DNA from: Yersinia entomophaga
GTDB lineage: Bacteria > Pseudomonadota > Gammaproteobacteria > Enterobacterales > Enterobacteriaceae
Reading direction: 5' to 3'
Assembly (NCBI RefSeq): GCF_001656035.1
Contig: NZ_CP010029.1
Span: 2,730,644-2,794,643 of the forward strand
DNA length: 64,000 bases
A program made the translations under genes and the position numbers. The number at the start of each line of letters is the position of its first letter. The stretch's first letter is position 1. Below the pieces are notes generated by a model. It worked only from the letters and a program-made list of their open reading frames with translations, ran no database searches and was not told where the DNA came from. This document shows, one piece after another, positions 22,495-32,500 of the stretch.

Positions 22495-23232
22495 TTAATG
22501 CCCTCGCGCAATCAATCGCTGTTGACGCCACATTCCCCAAGCCTCAATCAACGCAATAACCGAGATATACAACAGAGTCGCGACACCGAAGGCCTGAAAG
22601 GTGCGTAAAGTTTCAGTTTCAACCTGACGAGATGCATAAGAAAGTTCCGCGACGCCGATCGCCATCGCTAAAGATGAGTTCTTGATTATATTCATGTATT
22701 GCCCCAATAACGGCGGCATAGCTATTTTTAGCGCCTGTGGCAAAACGACGTAACGCATGGATTGCCAACCCGTTAACCCAAGAGCGTGAGCAGCATTTTT
22801 TTGCCCTTTAGCGACGCCGCTAATTCCCGCACGTAATTCTTCCGCAATAAAAGCCGTGGAATACAAAGTCAGGCCAATAAATCCGGCCAGAAACTCAAAT
22901 GAAGGCCAGGGCAGTCCCCATCCGGGCAAGGATAATTCATGGGGTGTATTTAACCACTGCATCCATAATGCAGGCAGTAACTGACCGGCGGCGAAATACC
23001 AGAAAAAAAGCTGTATTAACAAAGGAGTATTGCGAAATAGCGTACTGTAGGCGATTGCCAACCACAGAAGCAGTTTTAGGTGGCTGTCTCTGGCTGCAGC
23101 CAGTACAAAACCCAGCAAAGTCGCAGCGACGACCGTACAGGCGGAGATCCATAGGGTCAGTAAAAAGCCGTCCCATAGCCAGCCAATATAGGGTGAAACC
23201 AGCAACCAATCAGTTAACCGATGAAAATTCAT
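22495..23232 (-). CDS. Polar amino acid ABC transporter permease (HisQ/GltJ family), first permease
   Basis: The 245-residue inner-membrane protein has the EAA loop GQKNAAHALGLTGWQSMRYVVLPQAL and the typical N-terminal GFLLTLWISACTVVAATLLGF segment of the HisMQ family. It is translated from an ATG with GGAAG close upstream and is tightly coupled to the second permease. It lies 144 bases after the binding-protein gene, with a hairpin in between that would favour higher production of the binding protein. Confidence 0.88.
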   Translation of the reverse strand: MNFHRLTDWLLVSPYIGWLWDGFLLTLWISACTVVAATLLGFVLAAARDSHLKLLLWLAIAYSTLFRNTPLLIQLFFWYFAAGQLLPALWMQWLNTPHELSLPGWGLPWPSFEFLAGFIGLTLYSTAFIAEELRAGISGVAKGQKNAAHALGLTGWQSMRYVVLPQALKIAMPPLLGQYMNIIKNSSLAMAIGVAELSYASRQVETETLRTFQAFGVATLLYISVIALIEAWGMWRQQRLIARGH

Positions 23233-23321
23233 ATACTTCCGTACCCGTCGGGTTATCGTTCAAATCCATTTGGCGCGACTCTCCCTGTCCTGCAAATAAC
23301 GCCCTTGCGTAAAACAAATAA

Positions 23322-23346
23322 CCCCGCATTGGCTATCAATACGGGG
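23322..23346 (-). promoter_or_regulatory. Intercistronic hairpin after the binding-protein gene
   Basis: A 10-bp stem (CCCCGTATTG/CAATGCGGGG with one U-G pair) and a 5-base loop lie between the binding-protein and permease genes, followed by a weak T-rich stretch. Partial termination or 3'-end protection is likely, as in other ABC importer operons. Confidence 0.6.
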
Positions 23347-23376
23347 CATCCAGGCTCAGTGCATCATCGCAAAAAA

Positions 23377-24213
23377 TCAGGCTTTAGGCTGTTGATCCAA
23401 AGGTGCAAACTTAAAATCACCGCGCGGCTGGGCAGATTTGGTTTCCGGCCCGAACCAGTGGTTATAAATCTTCACCGCGTCACCGTCTTTCTCCAGTTTT
23501 TCCAACGTTTGATTTACCACTGCAGTCAGACGATCCTCACCTTTAGGAATCCCGATGCCTTGGTATTCTTTGGTAATACTGAACGGAGATATTTCAAAAT
23601 CAGCTTTTTGCGCGGCGGGGACGTTACCCAATAACCCAACTAATTTGGCATCATCCTGAGTAATAGCCTGAACGTTACCATTACGCAAAGCGGTGAAAGC
23701 CAGCGGCGTATCATCGTAGGAAATCACTTTAGCTGTGGGATAACGCTCCCGCAGGGTAATTTCTTGTACCGTACCTTTATCCGCGCCGATACGCAGTTTT
23801 CCGATGTCTTCCGGCGTTTTTAGTACCCCTTTGCGGGCTATGAATTTCTGTCCCGTGGCAAAATAAGGCAGGCTAAAGTTCACTTGCTTAGCACGTTCAT
23901 CGGTAATGGTGAAGTTGGCAGCGATCAAATCAACTTTTTTCGATGCTAATAGCGGAATGCGGTTAGCTGGGTTTGTTGCCTTTAGCTCTAGCTTTACGCC
24001 TAAATCTTTCGCTATCGCATTCGCCACATCCACATCGTAGCCCACCAGCTTTTTACTTTGCTCATCGATATAGCCAAACGGAGGATTGCTATCAAAAACC
24101 GCAATTCGCACCACACCAGCCTGTTTAATATCATCCAGTTTATCGGCGTGAGCCATGCCGGAAAGCGTAGCCAAACTGGCCAACAGCGTTAATGTGATCG
24201 CCTGGTGTTTCAT
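23377..24213 (-). CDS. Amino acid ABC transporter periplasmic substrate-binding protein (family 3)
   Basis: The 278-residue protein has a signal peptide cut after AHA (residue 23). Family 3 solute-binding hallmarks follow: VRIAVFDSNPPFGYIDE, GYDVDVANAIAKDLG, and the ANFTITDERAKQVNFSLPY stretch that contacts the amino acid backbone. A Shine-Dalgarno AGGAG precedes the ATG. It is the first gene of the three-gene operon. The ligand is probably a glutamate/aspartate- or glutamine-like amino acid, but the sequence does not settle this. Confidence 0.9.
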   Translation of the reverse strand: MKHQAITLTLLASLATLSGMAHADKLDDIKQAGVVRIAVFDSNPPFGYIDEQSKKLVGYDVDVANAIAKDLGVKLELKATNPANRIPLLASKKVDLIAANFTITDERAKQVNFSLPYFATGQKFIARKGVLKTPEDIGKLRIGADKGTVQEITLRERYPTAKVISYDDTPLAFTALRNGNVQAITQDDAKLVGLLGNVPAAQKADFEISPFSITKEYQGIGIPKGEDRLTAVVNQTLEKLEKDGDAVKIYNHWFGPETKSAQPRGDFKFAPLDQQPKA

Positions 24214-24365
24214 GGATAGCTCCTAAGTGATTGATGTGCTGCATTGGCTATAAGCTATCAATTTGTTCTTAGGTCAGGAAATAATATAAAACGCTATATT
24301 TATAACCATTTTAACCAAACGAGGAATTTTGAGTATATTGGGCGGGGAGTCAGCGTTTGGGGCAA

Positions 24366-24387
24366 TAAAAAGCCCGGAGAACCGGGC
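24366..24387 (-). terminator. Terminator of the pst-phoU operon
   Basis: A stem GCCCGG/CCGGGC with a TTCT loop is followed by TTTTTA on the minus strand, beginning 9 bases after the phoU stop. Confidence 0.85.
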
Positions 24388-24395
24388 CGATAGCG

Positions 24396-25115
24396 TTACT
24401 TTTTACCTTCGGAAAGCAATTTTTCCAGATCGTCCCCGCCCAAATGACGGAAATCATGACCTTTGACGAAGTAAAAAATAAACTCACAGATATTCTGGCA
24501 GCGATCGCCAATACGCTCAATGGAACGAGCGCAGAACAGAGCGGTTAGCACGCTGGGAATAGTGCGAGAATCTTCCATCATATAGGTCATTAGCTGACGA
24601 ACGATGCCTTCGTATTCCTGATCTACCTTTCGATCTTCACGATAAATTCGGATGGCTTCGTCCAGATCCATACGCGCAAAGGCATCCAGTACGTCATGTA
24701 GCATTTGCACCGTGTGGCGCCCCAGAGATTCCAGGCTAACCAACAGCGGCTGATGCTGGTGGGAGAATTTCTCCAACGCCGTGCGGCAAATTTTGTCCGC
24801 TACGTCGCCAATTCGTTCCAGTTCGGAAATAGTTTTGATGATCGCCATAACTAAACGTAAATCGCTGGCGGTAGGCTGACGTTTAGCGATGATGCGCACG
24901 CAGGCTTCATCAATCGCCACTTCCATCATATTGACCTTTTTATCGCCTTCAATCACTCGCTTTGCCAGTTCACCATCCTGGTTATGCATCGCGGTGATAG
25001 CATCGGTCAATTGCTGCTCGACCATGCCGCCCATGGTTAACACCTGGGTACGGATATGCTCCAACTCAGCGTTGAACTGGCCAGAGATATGTTTATTCAG
25101 ATTCAGGTTATCCAT
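24396..25115 (-). CDS. phoU: Phosphate signalling regulator PhoU
   Basis: The 239-residue protein consists of two three-helix bundles with the repeated metal-binding motifs [11 protein letters not shown] and [12 protein letters not shown]. It links the PstSCAB transporter to the PhoR sensor and keeps the Pho regulon off when phosphate is plentiful; loss also affects persister formation in E. coli. It is the last gene of the pst operon, 134 bases after pstB. Confidence 0.97.
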   Translation of the reverse strand: MDNLNLNKHISGQFNAELEHIRTQVLTMGGMVEQQLTDAITAMHNQDGELAKRVIEGDKKVNMMEVAIDEACVRIIAKRQPTASDLRLVMAIIKTISELERIGDVADKICRTALEKFSHQHQPLLVSLESLGRHTVQMLHDVLDAFARMDLDEAIRIYREDRKVDQEYEGIVRQLMTYMMEDSRTIPSVLTALFCARSIERIGDRCQNICEFIFYFVKGHDFRHLGGDDLEKLLSEGKK

Positions 25116-25249
25116 AATACTTCCCGTACGTATAAGCCTATCCCAATAGGCGTAATGAACGCGATCCCGTTGCGGGCGCTCTGGCCGAAAGTCAATCTTC
25201 GACCAAATTAACCCGCAGGGTCAGTGTAATAGCCTAATCAGTCAGGCAA

Positions 25250-26041
<792 letters not shown>

Positions 26042-26086
26042 TTAGCTAACGCAGCCTAAGCTACGCTTTTGAATTTGGGTGACGTA

Positions 26087-26974
26087 TCAGTATTTTTTCT
26101 TCGCGAAAATAACCCGCGCCAGAATATTCAATAGCAGAACGCACAGGGTAATCAGCAGCACACCGGCCCAGGCCAACTGTTGCCATTCGGCAAAAGGACT
26201 CATGGCAAACTTAAATATGGTAACCGGTAAGTTGGCTATCGGCTGGCTCATATCGGTACTCCAGAACTGATTGGAGAGCGAAGTGAACAGCAGCGGTGCC
26301 GTTTCGCCGGCGATACGGGCTATAGCCAACAGTACGCCGGTAAGGATGCCGGAGATTGACGCCTTCAATGTAATTGCAGAAATCATGCGCCATTTAGGTG
26401 TTCCCAAGGCGTAGGCCGCTTCACGTAGGCTATCCGGTACTAGCTTCAGCATGTTTTCCGTGGTTCGTATCACAATAGGCACCTGTAACAGCGCCAGCGC
26501 AATAACCCCTGCCCAGCCGGAAAAGTGCTCCATTCTCGCCACAATAATGGTGTAAACGAACAGACCAACCACAATCGACGGCGCAGATAGCAAAATGTCA
26601 TTGATAAAACGAATGATCTCCGCCAACCACGATTTGCGCCCATATTCAGCCAGATAGATACCGGCCATAATGCCCAGCGGAGTACCGATAACCGTGGCCC
26701 ATAGAATCAGGAGTCCACTACCGGCAATGGCGTTAGCCAGCCCACCACCAGCGGTATTCGGCGGCGGCGTCATTTCGGTAAACAGCGCCAAAGACATACC
26801 GTCTACGCCTTTGGTAATTGTGGAAAATAGAATCCACACCAGCCAGAACAGGCCAAAAGCCATGGTCGCCAGGGATAAAATCAGCGCGAGGCGGTTCTTT
26901 TGACGGCGCCACGCCTGTTTCTTGCGACGAGTTTCCAGCAAGGCTGCGTTAGTTTGCATATCCATAGTGGTCAT
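26087..26974 (-). CDS. pstA: Phosphate ABC transporter permease PstA
   Basis: The 295-residue protein matches E. coli PstA, with a cytoplasmic basic N-terminus and about six membrane segments. The EAA loop is in [24 protein letters not shown]. It forms the phosphate channel with PstC. Its start follows the pstC stop by one base, so the two are translationally coupled. Confidence 0.97.
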   Translation of the reverse strand: MTTMDMQTNAALLETRRKKQAWRRQKNRLALILSLATMAFGLFWLVWILFSTITKGVDGMSLALFTEMTPPPNTAGGGLANAIAGSGLLILWATVIGTPLGIMAGIYLAEYGRKSWLAEIIRFINDILLSAPSIVVGLFVYTIIVARMEHFSGWAGVIALALLQVPIVIRTTENMLKLVPDSLREAAYALGTPKWRMISAITLKASISGILTGVLLAIARIAGETAPLLFTSLSNQFWSTDMSQPIANLPVTIFKFAMSPFAEWQQLAWAGVLLITLCVLLLNILARVIFAKKKY

Positions 26975-26975
26975 A

Positions 26976-27932
26976 TTAGCGCCCCTCTTTCTTAGCCAGA
27001 CGCAGAATCATCAGCTTCGACAATGCCAGAACAATAAAGGTGATGACGAACAGGATTAACCCTAGCTCCATCAAGGCTGCGGTATGCAGGCCAGATTCAG
27101 CTTCGGCAAACTCATTGGCCAGCGCAGAGGTAATACTGTTGCCCGGCATAAACAGTGAGAAGCTGTCGAGTTGGTAGGTATTACCGATGATAAAGGTCAC
27201 TGCCATGGTTTCCCCCAGCGCGCGCCCCAGCCCCAACATAACGCCGCCGATCACCCCATTCTTGGTGAAGGGCAGCACAATACGCCAAATCACTTCCCAA
27301 GTGGTGCAGCCAATGCCGTAGGCAGACTCTTTCATCATCACCGGCGTTTGTTCAAAGACATCACGCATAACGGAAGCAATGTAAGGAATAATCATAATGG
27401 CCAATATCACACCGGCAGCCAAAATGCCGATGCCGAACGCCGGGCCAGAGAACAGCACGCCAACGATCGGAATACCTGAAAGGACATTACCGACAGGTTC
27501 CTGAAAATACTTGGCAAACAGCGGCGCAAAGACAAACAGGCCCCACATGCCGTAAACGATACTTGGGATAGCCGCCAGCAGCTCAATAGCGACGCCCAGC
27601 GGGCGTTTCAGCCAGTTTGGTGCCAACTCTGTCAGGAATAACGCAATACCAAAACTAACGGGAACGGCAATAATTAACGCAATTAACGAAGTGACCACCG
27701 TACCGTAAATCGGTACCAGCGCCCCGAATTGCTCGGCCGGAGCGTCCCACTCTTTGGTCCACAGAAAGGCAAAACCGAATTTTTCGATACTCGGCCAGGA
27801 GGCAACAATGAGGGAAATAATGATCCCGCCCAGCAGGAATAGGGTTATTAACGCAGCCAGTTTTACCAGCGCGCCAAATATGATGTCACCGTGCTTGCTC
27901 GGTGCTTTGATAGTCGGCTTATAACCAGCCAT
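26976..27932 (-). CDS. pstC: Phosphate ABC transporter permease PstC
   Basis: The 318-residue protein matches E. coli PstC, with the EAA loop in [23 protein letters not shown] and conserved charged residues in membrane segments. I place the start at ATG 27932 (MAGYKPTI), which aligns with E. coli; the frame extends five codons upstream without similarity. A hairpin lies between it and pstS. Confidence 0.96.
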   Translation of the reverse strand: MAGYKPTIKAPSKHGDIIFGALVKLAALITLFLLGGIIISLIVASWPSIEKFGFAFLWTKEWDAPAEQFGALVPIYGTVVTSLIALIIAVPVSFGIALFLTELAPNWLKRPLGVAIELLAAIPSIVYGMWGLFVFAPLFAKYFQEPVGNVLSGIPIVGVLFSGPAFGIGILAAGVILAIMIIPYIASVMRDVFEQTPVMMKESAYGIGCTTWEVIWRIVLPFTKNGVIGGVMLGLGRALGETMAVTFIIGNTYQLDSFSLFMPGNSITSALANEFAEAESGLHTAALMELGLILFVITFIVLALSKLMILRLAKKEGR

Positions 27933-27959
27933 AGACTCTCTTCTCATCCGGGTGTTATT

Positions 27960-27981
27960 TCCCTCCCCACACGGGGAGGGA
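27960..27981 (-). promoter_or_regulatory. Intercistronic hairpin pstS-pstC
   Basis: A 9-bp GC-rich stem (TCCCTCCCC/GGGGAGGGA) with a 4-base loop sits after pstS and before pstC. It probably limits read-through and protects pstS mRNA, giving excess binding protein over permease. Confidence 0.7.
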
Positions 27982-28034
27982 CAATTAATGGAACCAATTA
28001 CAGTTTTTTACTGCTTTATTCGTTTCTATCGAGC

Positions 28035-29075
28035 TTAGAACAATGCTTTGCCTGAACTGTCTTTTATCTGCGTTTTCCAGGCTGCACGTACCTGCTCAAC
28101 CACTTCGGCTGGCAAGGTTGCATAATCCAGTTCGCTGGCCTGTTTTGCGCCGTGGGTGTAAGCCCAGTCGAAGAATTTCAGGACTTCAGTGCCTTTTTCA
28201 GCATTTTTCTGGTTTTTGTGTAACAAAATGAAGGTAGTAGAAGTAATTGGCCACGCGCCTTCAGCATTCTGGTTAGTCAGGTCCTGAGCGAATGTTTTGC
28301 TCCAATCAACGCCTTTCGCCGCTGCACTGAAGTTTTCTTCCGTTGGGCTAACGGCTTTACCATCAGCACCAATGAGTTTGGTGTAAGCCAGATTGTTCTG
28401 TTTGGCGTAAGCGTATTCCACATAACCAATAGAACCCGGTAAACGCTGAACGAAAGCAGCAATGCCGTCGTTACCTTTACCGCCTAAACCGGTTGGCCAG
28501 TTAACCGTAGAGCCAGCACCGATTTTTTCTTTCCATTCCGCATTCACTTTAGCCAGATAGCTGGTGAAAACGAATGAAGTACCTGAACCATCGGCACGAC
28601 GAACCACTGCAATATTTTGATCCGGCAGTTTTACGCCTGGGTTCAATTTAACAATAGCTGGGTCATTCCACTTTTTCACATTGCCCAGATAAATATCGCC
28701 CAGCGTTTTGCCGTCTAACGTCAATTCACCGGATTTCACGCCCGGCAGGTTGACTGCCAGCACCACACCACCAATAACGGTAGGGAACTGGAACAAACCG
28801 TCTGCCGCTAGCTTGTCGTCAGACAGCGGCGCATCAGAGGCACCGAAATCAACGGTATTGGCGATGATTTGCTTTACGCCACCCGAAGAACCAATCCCCT
28901 GATAGTTCACTTTGTTACCTGTTTCTTTCTGATAAGAATCTGCCCACTTGGCATACACCGGCGCGGGGAATGTCGCACCTGCACCCGTCAGGCTTGCAGC
29001 AGCGAACGCGGACACAGTTGTCATAGATAAAGTCGCTGCCACAATGCTGGCTACGGTGGTACGCATCAGTCTCAT
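28035..29075 (-). CDS. pstS: Phosphate-binding periplasmic protein PstS
   Basis: The 346-residue protein has a signal peptide ending around residue 26 (SAFAA). Phosphate-binding signatures follow: [29 protein letters not shown] and the [13 protein letters not shown] loop. It delivers phosphate to PstCAB and is the first and most strongly expressed gene of the Pho-regulated operon. Two tandem Pho boxes lie upstream. Confidence 0.98.
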   Translation of the reverse strand: MRLMRTTVASIVAATLSMTTVSAFAAASLTGAGATFPAPVYAKWADSYQKETGNKVNYQGIGSSGGVKQIIANTVDFGASDAPLSDDKLAADGLFQFPTVIGGVVLAVNLPGVKSGELTLDGKTLGDIYLGNVKKWNDPAIVKLNPGVKLPDQNIAVVRRADGSGTSFVFTSYLAKVNAEWKEKIGAGSTVNWPTGLGGKGNDGIAAFVQRLPGSIGYVEYAYAKQNNLAYTKLIGADGKAVSPTEENFSAAAKGVDWSKTFAQDLTNQNAEGAWPITSTTFILLHKNQKNAEKGTEVLKFFDWAYTHGAKQASELDYATLPAEVVEQVRAAWKTQIKDSSGKALF

Positions 29076-29151
29076 AATCCCTCCTAATGGGATATAGGTA
29101 TCAAACTCAAAATTGTTTTCATCAGATTAAGTATGGTGCAGGAGGGAAAAT

Positions 29152-29202
29152 AGGACAGTTTAGTGACAGAAAAATGTATGAAATATGACAGTTTTATGAC
29201 AA
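29152..29202 (-). promoter_or_regulatory. Tandem Pho boxes of the pst promoter
   Basis: On the minus strand, TTGTCATAAAACTGTCAT (29185-29202) matches the PhoB consensus (two 7-base direct repeats with a 4-base spacer). A second box CTGTCACTAAACTGTCCT (29152-29169) begins 33 bases later; a weaker repeat CATACAT lies between, so five 7-mers occur at 11-base spacing. PhoB dimers would bind on one face of the DNA and activate pstS. Confidence 0.9.
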
Positions 29203-29420
29203 ATCAGAAAAGCAGCGGCAAAACCACCAACAGTCATAGGTTTCATCAAGACATTTTGCCTACCAGCCAGAAATGAACAAAAGCACAAAGCGTGATTTAG
29301 AAATCGACGATGACAAACACTATTTAACTAACCGATAAAACGCTATTTATTACAGAATGTGACCAGATACTCTCATAGTATAGTCAACGCCTAAAATTCA
29401 GAATATTAGAGGATAAAACC

Positions 29421-30209
29421 ATGAGTATATCTATGGAAAGAGTACAACATGAAATTAGAACCATTCATAGCACTGCAGTGGACCAGAAAAAGGTAACATC
29501 CCAAAGTGCCAAAAAGTTATATAACTTAATGAAAGAAATAAAAAACTCACCTCTTAGCTGTAGTCAAGGGTGTAAAACAAACGCAATCAATGATTTAAAT
29601 AATTTAAATAAAATACTCACTGAACAGAATTCAAAGTTGGTTAATAAAAAAAGCAAAGGAATAAATGCATTACTGAAGAAAATAAATACAGCAAAAGTAG
29701 AAGAAAACATAATAAATAATAGTATTTATAGCGTTGGAAAATCATCATACGTACCAATAAATAATGAATTATATGCTTCACAAGAACATATCTATGAATC
29801 AATAAGTGATGATATTAATGGCCCAGCAGAACCTATCTACGAATCAATAAATGATGATGTTAATGGCCCAGCAGAACCTATCTACGAATCAATAAATGAT
29901 GATGTTAATGGCCCAGCAGAACCTACCTACGAATCAATGTATCATGACGTTAATAGTTCACCAGAATCCATCTACAAATCAATGAAAGCAGTAATAACAA
30001 ATACCGAAAAAGGTACATATTCCAAACCATTTGATAACTATAGTGACAATATATATCAAGAGCCATTTTATGATAAACAAAAATACAGCAACTCGTTACC
30101 AATAAATGAATTAAATAATATTGAGAAATACATAGACGAATTGGCGGAAATTGCTGATGATATTATTTTCATCAGAACGCCACCAGGAATACGCCCCCCC
30201 AACACCTAA
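29421..30209 (+). CDS. Putative secreted effector-like protein with EPIYA-like tyrosine-motif repeats
   Basis: I do not recognise this as a named protein. It has 262 residues, no Sec signal peptide and no membrane segment. Residues 1-110 are Lys/Asn-rich and look mostly helical. Residues 122-196 are five tandem 15-residue units with a tyrosine at 125, 140, 155, 170 and 185 in EHIYESI, EPIYESI (twice), EPTYESM and ESIYKSM. DNIYQ (209-213) and EPFYD (214-218) add two more candidate sites, and NELYAS precedes the repeats. Such motifs are known host tyrosine-kinase substrates in translocated effectors (CagA EPIYA, Tir EHIYDEV, AnkA ESIYEEI). An effector role is inferred only. The ATG at 29421 has AGAGGA 8 bases upstream. 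The gene is far more AT-rich than pstS and glmS around it, and no secretion or chaperone gene is nearby. Confidence 0.75.
   Translation: MSISMERVQHEIRTIHSTAVDQKKVTSQSAKKLYNLMKEIKNSPLSCSQGCKTNAINDLNNLNKILTEQNSKLVNKKSKGINALLKKINTAKVEENIINNSIYSVGKSSYVPINNELYASQEHIYESISDDINGPAEPIYESINDDVNGPAEPIYESINDDVNGPAEPTYESMYHDVNSSPESIYKSMKAVITNTEKGTYSKPFDNYSDNIYQEPFYDKQKYSNSLPINELNNIEKYIDELAEIADDIIFIRTPPGIRPPNT
29784..30008 (+). repeat. 45-bp in-frame tandem repeat, five units
   Basis: Units start at 29784, 29829, 29874, 29919 and 29964. Units 2 and 3 are identical over all 45 bases, unit 1 differs from them at four positions, unit 4 is diverged in its second half and unit 5 is conserved only at its start. 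Each encodes E-x-I/T-Y-E/K-S-I/M plus an acidic linker (usually NDDVNGPA). Confidence 0.97.
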
Positions 30210-30407
30210 TAAAACCCCTGCATCAAGTAATAAAGAACACTTTATACAGATTGTTAAAAATAATAAAATACATATATTAAAAGCAAAAAATTAATATATA
30301 AATAAGATATAGCGATATTTACAGTCAGCTCTTAGAGGCTAAAAAATTTTTTGATAATCAACGAAGCGATACGCAATGAATTTTCATTAGTAGATAATAA
30401 GTTGGGT

Positions 30408-30450
30408 AAAAAAATGCTGTTCAGCAGATCGAGATCTCGCTGAACAGCAT
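30408..30450 (-). terminator. Terminator of glmS
   Basis: A 12-bp perfect stem (ATGCTGTTCAGC/GCTGAACAGCAT) with a 13-base loop is followed on the minus strand by a T-run. It lies 24 bases after the glmS stop and separates glmS from the convergent effector-like gene. Confidence 0.9.
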
Positions 30451-30474
30451 ATTCATTAGATTTATAGCCCGAAA

Positions 30475-30512
30475 TTACTCAACGGTAACCGATTTTGCCA
30501 GGTTACGCGGCT
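30475..30512 (-). other. Predicted attTn7 recognition segment at the 3' end of glmS
   Basis: The end of glmS encodes the conserved [11 protein letters not shown] stretch that TnsD of Tn7-family transposons recognises; insertion occurs about 25 bases past the stop, near 30450. The DNA is conserved with E. coli here. No Tn7 ends or transposase are seen, so the site is potential, not occupied. Confidence 0.6.
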
Positions 30513-32304
30513 GATCCACATCAGTGCCCTTGATCAGAGCAACGTGGTAAGACAGCAGCTGTAGCGGCACGGTATAGAAGATTGGAGCAATAATGTCTTC
30601 TACGTGTGGCAGTTGGATAATTTTCATCCCTTCACTGTCGGTGAAACCCGCGTCCTGATCGGCAAAGACGTACAGCAAACCGCCGCGAGCACGTACTTCT
30701 TCGATGTTAGATTTCAGTTTTTCCAACAGATCGTTGTTTGGCGCAACCACAATAACCGGCATATCAGCATCAATCAGCGCCAGAGGGCCGTGTTTCAATT
30801 CACCAGCTGCGTAAGCTTCCGCATGAATATAGGAGATTTCTTTCAGCTTCAACGCGCCTTCCATTGCAATCGGGTATTGATCGCCACGTCCCAGGAACAG
30901 AGCATGATGCTTATCAGAGAAACCTTCCGCCAGCGCTTCGATAGTTTTATCCAGAGACAGCATCTGCTCAATACGCGCAGGCAGAGCCTGTAACGCATGA
31001 ACCACATCGTGTTCCAGGCTTTCCGGTTTACCCTTCAGGCGGCCAATTTTAGCCACCAGCATCAGCAAAACGGTCAACTGAGTGGTAAAAGCTTTGGTCG
31101 AAGCTACGCCGATTTCAGTCCCAGCTTTGGTCATGAGTGCCAAATCAGATTCACGAACCAACGAAGAGCCTGCTACGTTACAAATAGCCAAAGAACCCAG
31201 ATAGCCCAGTTCTTTAGACAAACGCAGGGCTGCCAGCGTATCCGCCGTTTCACCAGACTGAGAAAGCGTAATCAACAGACTGTTTGGACGAACCGCTGAT
31301 TTGCGGTAACGGAATTCAGAGGCAATTTCCACGTCGCAAGGCACACCAGCCAAGGCTTCGAACCAATAGCGAGAAACCATGCCTGAGTTGTAAGAAGTGC
31401 CACAAGCGATAATTTGGATATGCTGGACATCAGAGAGCAGCTTATCTGCGTTCGGGCCAAGTTCAGACAGATCGATCAAACCGTGGTTCAAACGGCCTTC
31501 CAGCGTGTTTTTAATCGCCATCGGCTGTTCGTAGATTTCTTTCTGCATGTAATGGCGATAAACACCTTTGTCGCCTGCATCATATTGAACCTGAGATTCA
31601 ATTTCCGCACGTTCGACGGCGTTACCGCTTTTATCGAAGATTTTCACGCTGCGGCGAGTCACTTCAACCACATCACCTTCTTCCAGGAAGATAAAGCGAC
31701 GAGTTACCGGCAGCAAGGCCAGCTGGTCAGAGGCGATAAAGTTTTCGCCTACGCCACAGCCGATCACCAGCGGGCTACCGGACCGCGCTGCTACCAGCGT
31801 ACTTGGGTCACGGCTATCCATCACTACGGTACCGTAGGCACCACGCAGCTGAGGAATAACGCGTTTCACCACATCCAGCAAAGAACCGCCCTGTTGCTGC
31901 TCCCAGTGCACCAGATGAGCAATAACTTCGGTATCGGTCTCAGAATTGAACTTATAGCCGCGGCTAATCAGCAATTCACGTAATGGTTCGTGGTTTTCGA
32001 TAATGCCGTTATGAACGACGGATATATATTCAGAAACATGCGGGTGAGCATTCGATTCTGAAGGTTCGCCGTGAGTCGCCCAACGCGTGTGCGCAATACC
32101 TGTGCCACCGTGCAGTTCCGTGCTTTCTGCCGCATCGGACAAAGCCTGAACTTTCCCCACGCGACGCAAACGGGTCATATTACCTTTGGCATCAACTACC
32201 GACAGACCGGCAGAGTCATAGCCACGGTATTCCAAACGGCGCAAGCCTTCGATCAGAATCTCAGCAATATCACGTTGCGCTACTGCGCCAACAATTCCAC
32301 ACAT
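30475..32304 (-). CDS. glmS: Glutamine--fructose-6-phosphate aminotransferase GlmS
   Basis: The 609-residue enzyme makes glucosamine-6-phosphate, the first step to UDP-GlcNAc for peptidoglycan and LPS. The N-terminal nucleophile is Cys2 in MCGIVGAV, freed by methionine removal. Glutaminase residues include [17 protein letters not shown]. Two SIS domains follow (for example CGTSYNSG and the SQSGETADT loop), ending in the conserved KSVTVE tail. It lies downstream of glmU on the same strand, and its expression in enterobacteria depends on the small RNA GlmZ pairing with the leader. Confidence 0.98.
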   Translation of the reverse strand: MCGIVGAVAQRDIAEILIEGLRRLEYRGYDSAGLSVVDAKGNMTRLRRVGKVQALSDAAESTELHGGTGIAHTRWATHGEPSESNAHPHVSEYISVVHNGIIENHEPLRELLISRGYKFNSETDTEVIAHLVHWEQQQGGSLLDVVKRVIPQLRGAYGTVVMDSRDPSTLVAARSGSPLVIGCGVGENFIASDQLALLPVTRRFIFLEEGDVVEVTRRSVKIFDKSGNAVERAEIESQVQYDAGDKGVYRHYMQKEIYEQPMAIKNTLEGRLNHGLIDLSELGPNADKLLSDVQHIQIIACGTSYNSGMVSRYWFEALAGVPCDVEIASEFRYRKSAVRPNSLLITLSQSGETADTLAALRLSKELGYLGSLAICNVAGSSLVRESDLALMTKAGTEIGVASTKAFTTQLTVLLMLVAKIGRLKGKPESLEHDVVHALQALPARIEQMLSLDKTIEALAEGFSDKHHALFLGRGDQYPIAMEGALKLKEISYIHAEAYAAGELKHGPLALIDADMPVIVVAPNNDLLEKLKSNIEEVRARGGLLYVFADQDAGFTDSEGMKIIQLPHVEDIIAPIFYTVPLQLLSYHVALIKGTDVDQPRNLAKSVTVE

Positions 32305-32411
32305 CAGTTTAATTCCTATTTAAGGTTCTTTGAAAAGAACCCATTCGATGCCAGTGACCTGATTTTCCGGATTTTCCGGGTTCCCCGAGCCTGTAGAGTT
32401 TGGGGATTATT

Positions 32412-32493
32412 ATGTTTTGCTCGATATTCTCAGCCGTTAGTCGCTAAAAAAATCGAGCAAAACATTCCTTTCATGGCATGACACCATGAAAGG
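32412..32493 (-). promoter_or_regulatory. Two strong hairpins in the glmU-glmS intergenic leader
   Basis: Hairpin 1 has 14-bp perfect arms (ATGTTTTGCTCGAT at 32412-32425 and its complement at 32452-32465). Hairpin 2 has 10-bp arms CCTTTCATGG/CCATGAAAGG (32467-32493), starting 7 bases after the glmU stop. They probably mark the RNase processing and GlmZ-responsive leader region known upstream of glmS in E. coli; the anti-Shine-Dalgarno fold itself is not resolved here. Confidence 0.6.
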
Positions 32494-32500
32494 ATATTAA

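Noticed and set aside
29421..30209. Cell-surface or secreted adhesin with repeats
   Set aside because: There is no Sec signal peptide, anchor or membrane segment, and the repeats centre on a tyrosine motif rather than a structural fold.
30408..30474. Occupied Tn7 insertion next to glmS
   Set aside because: No Tn7 end sequences, target duplication or tns genes are visible; only the potential attachment site is seen.
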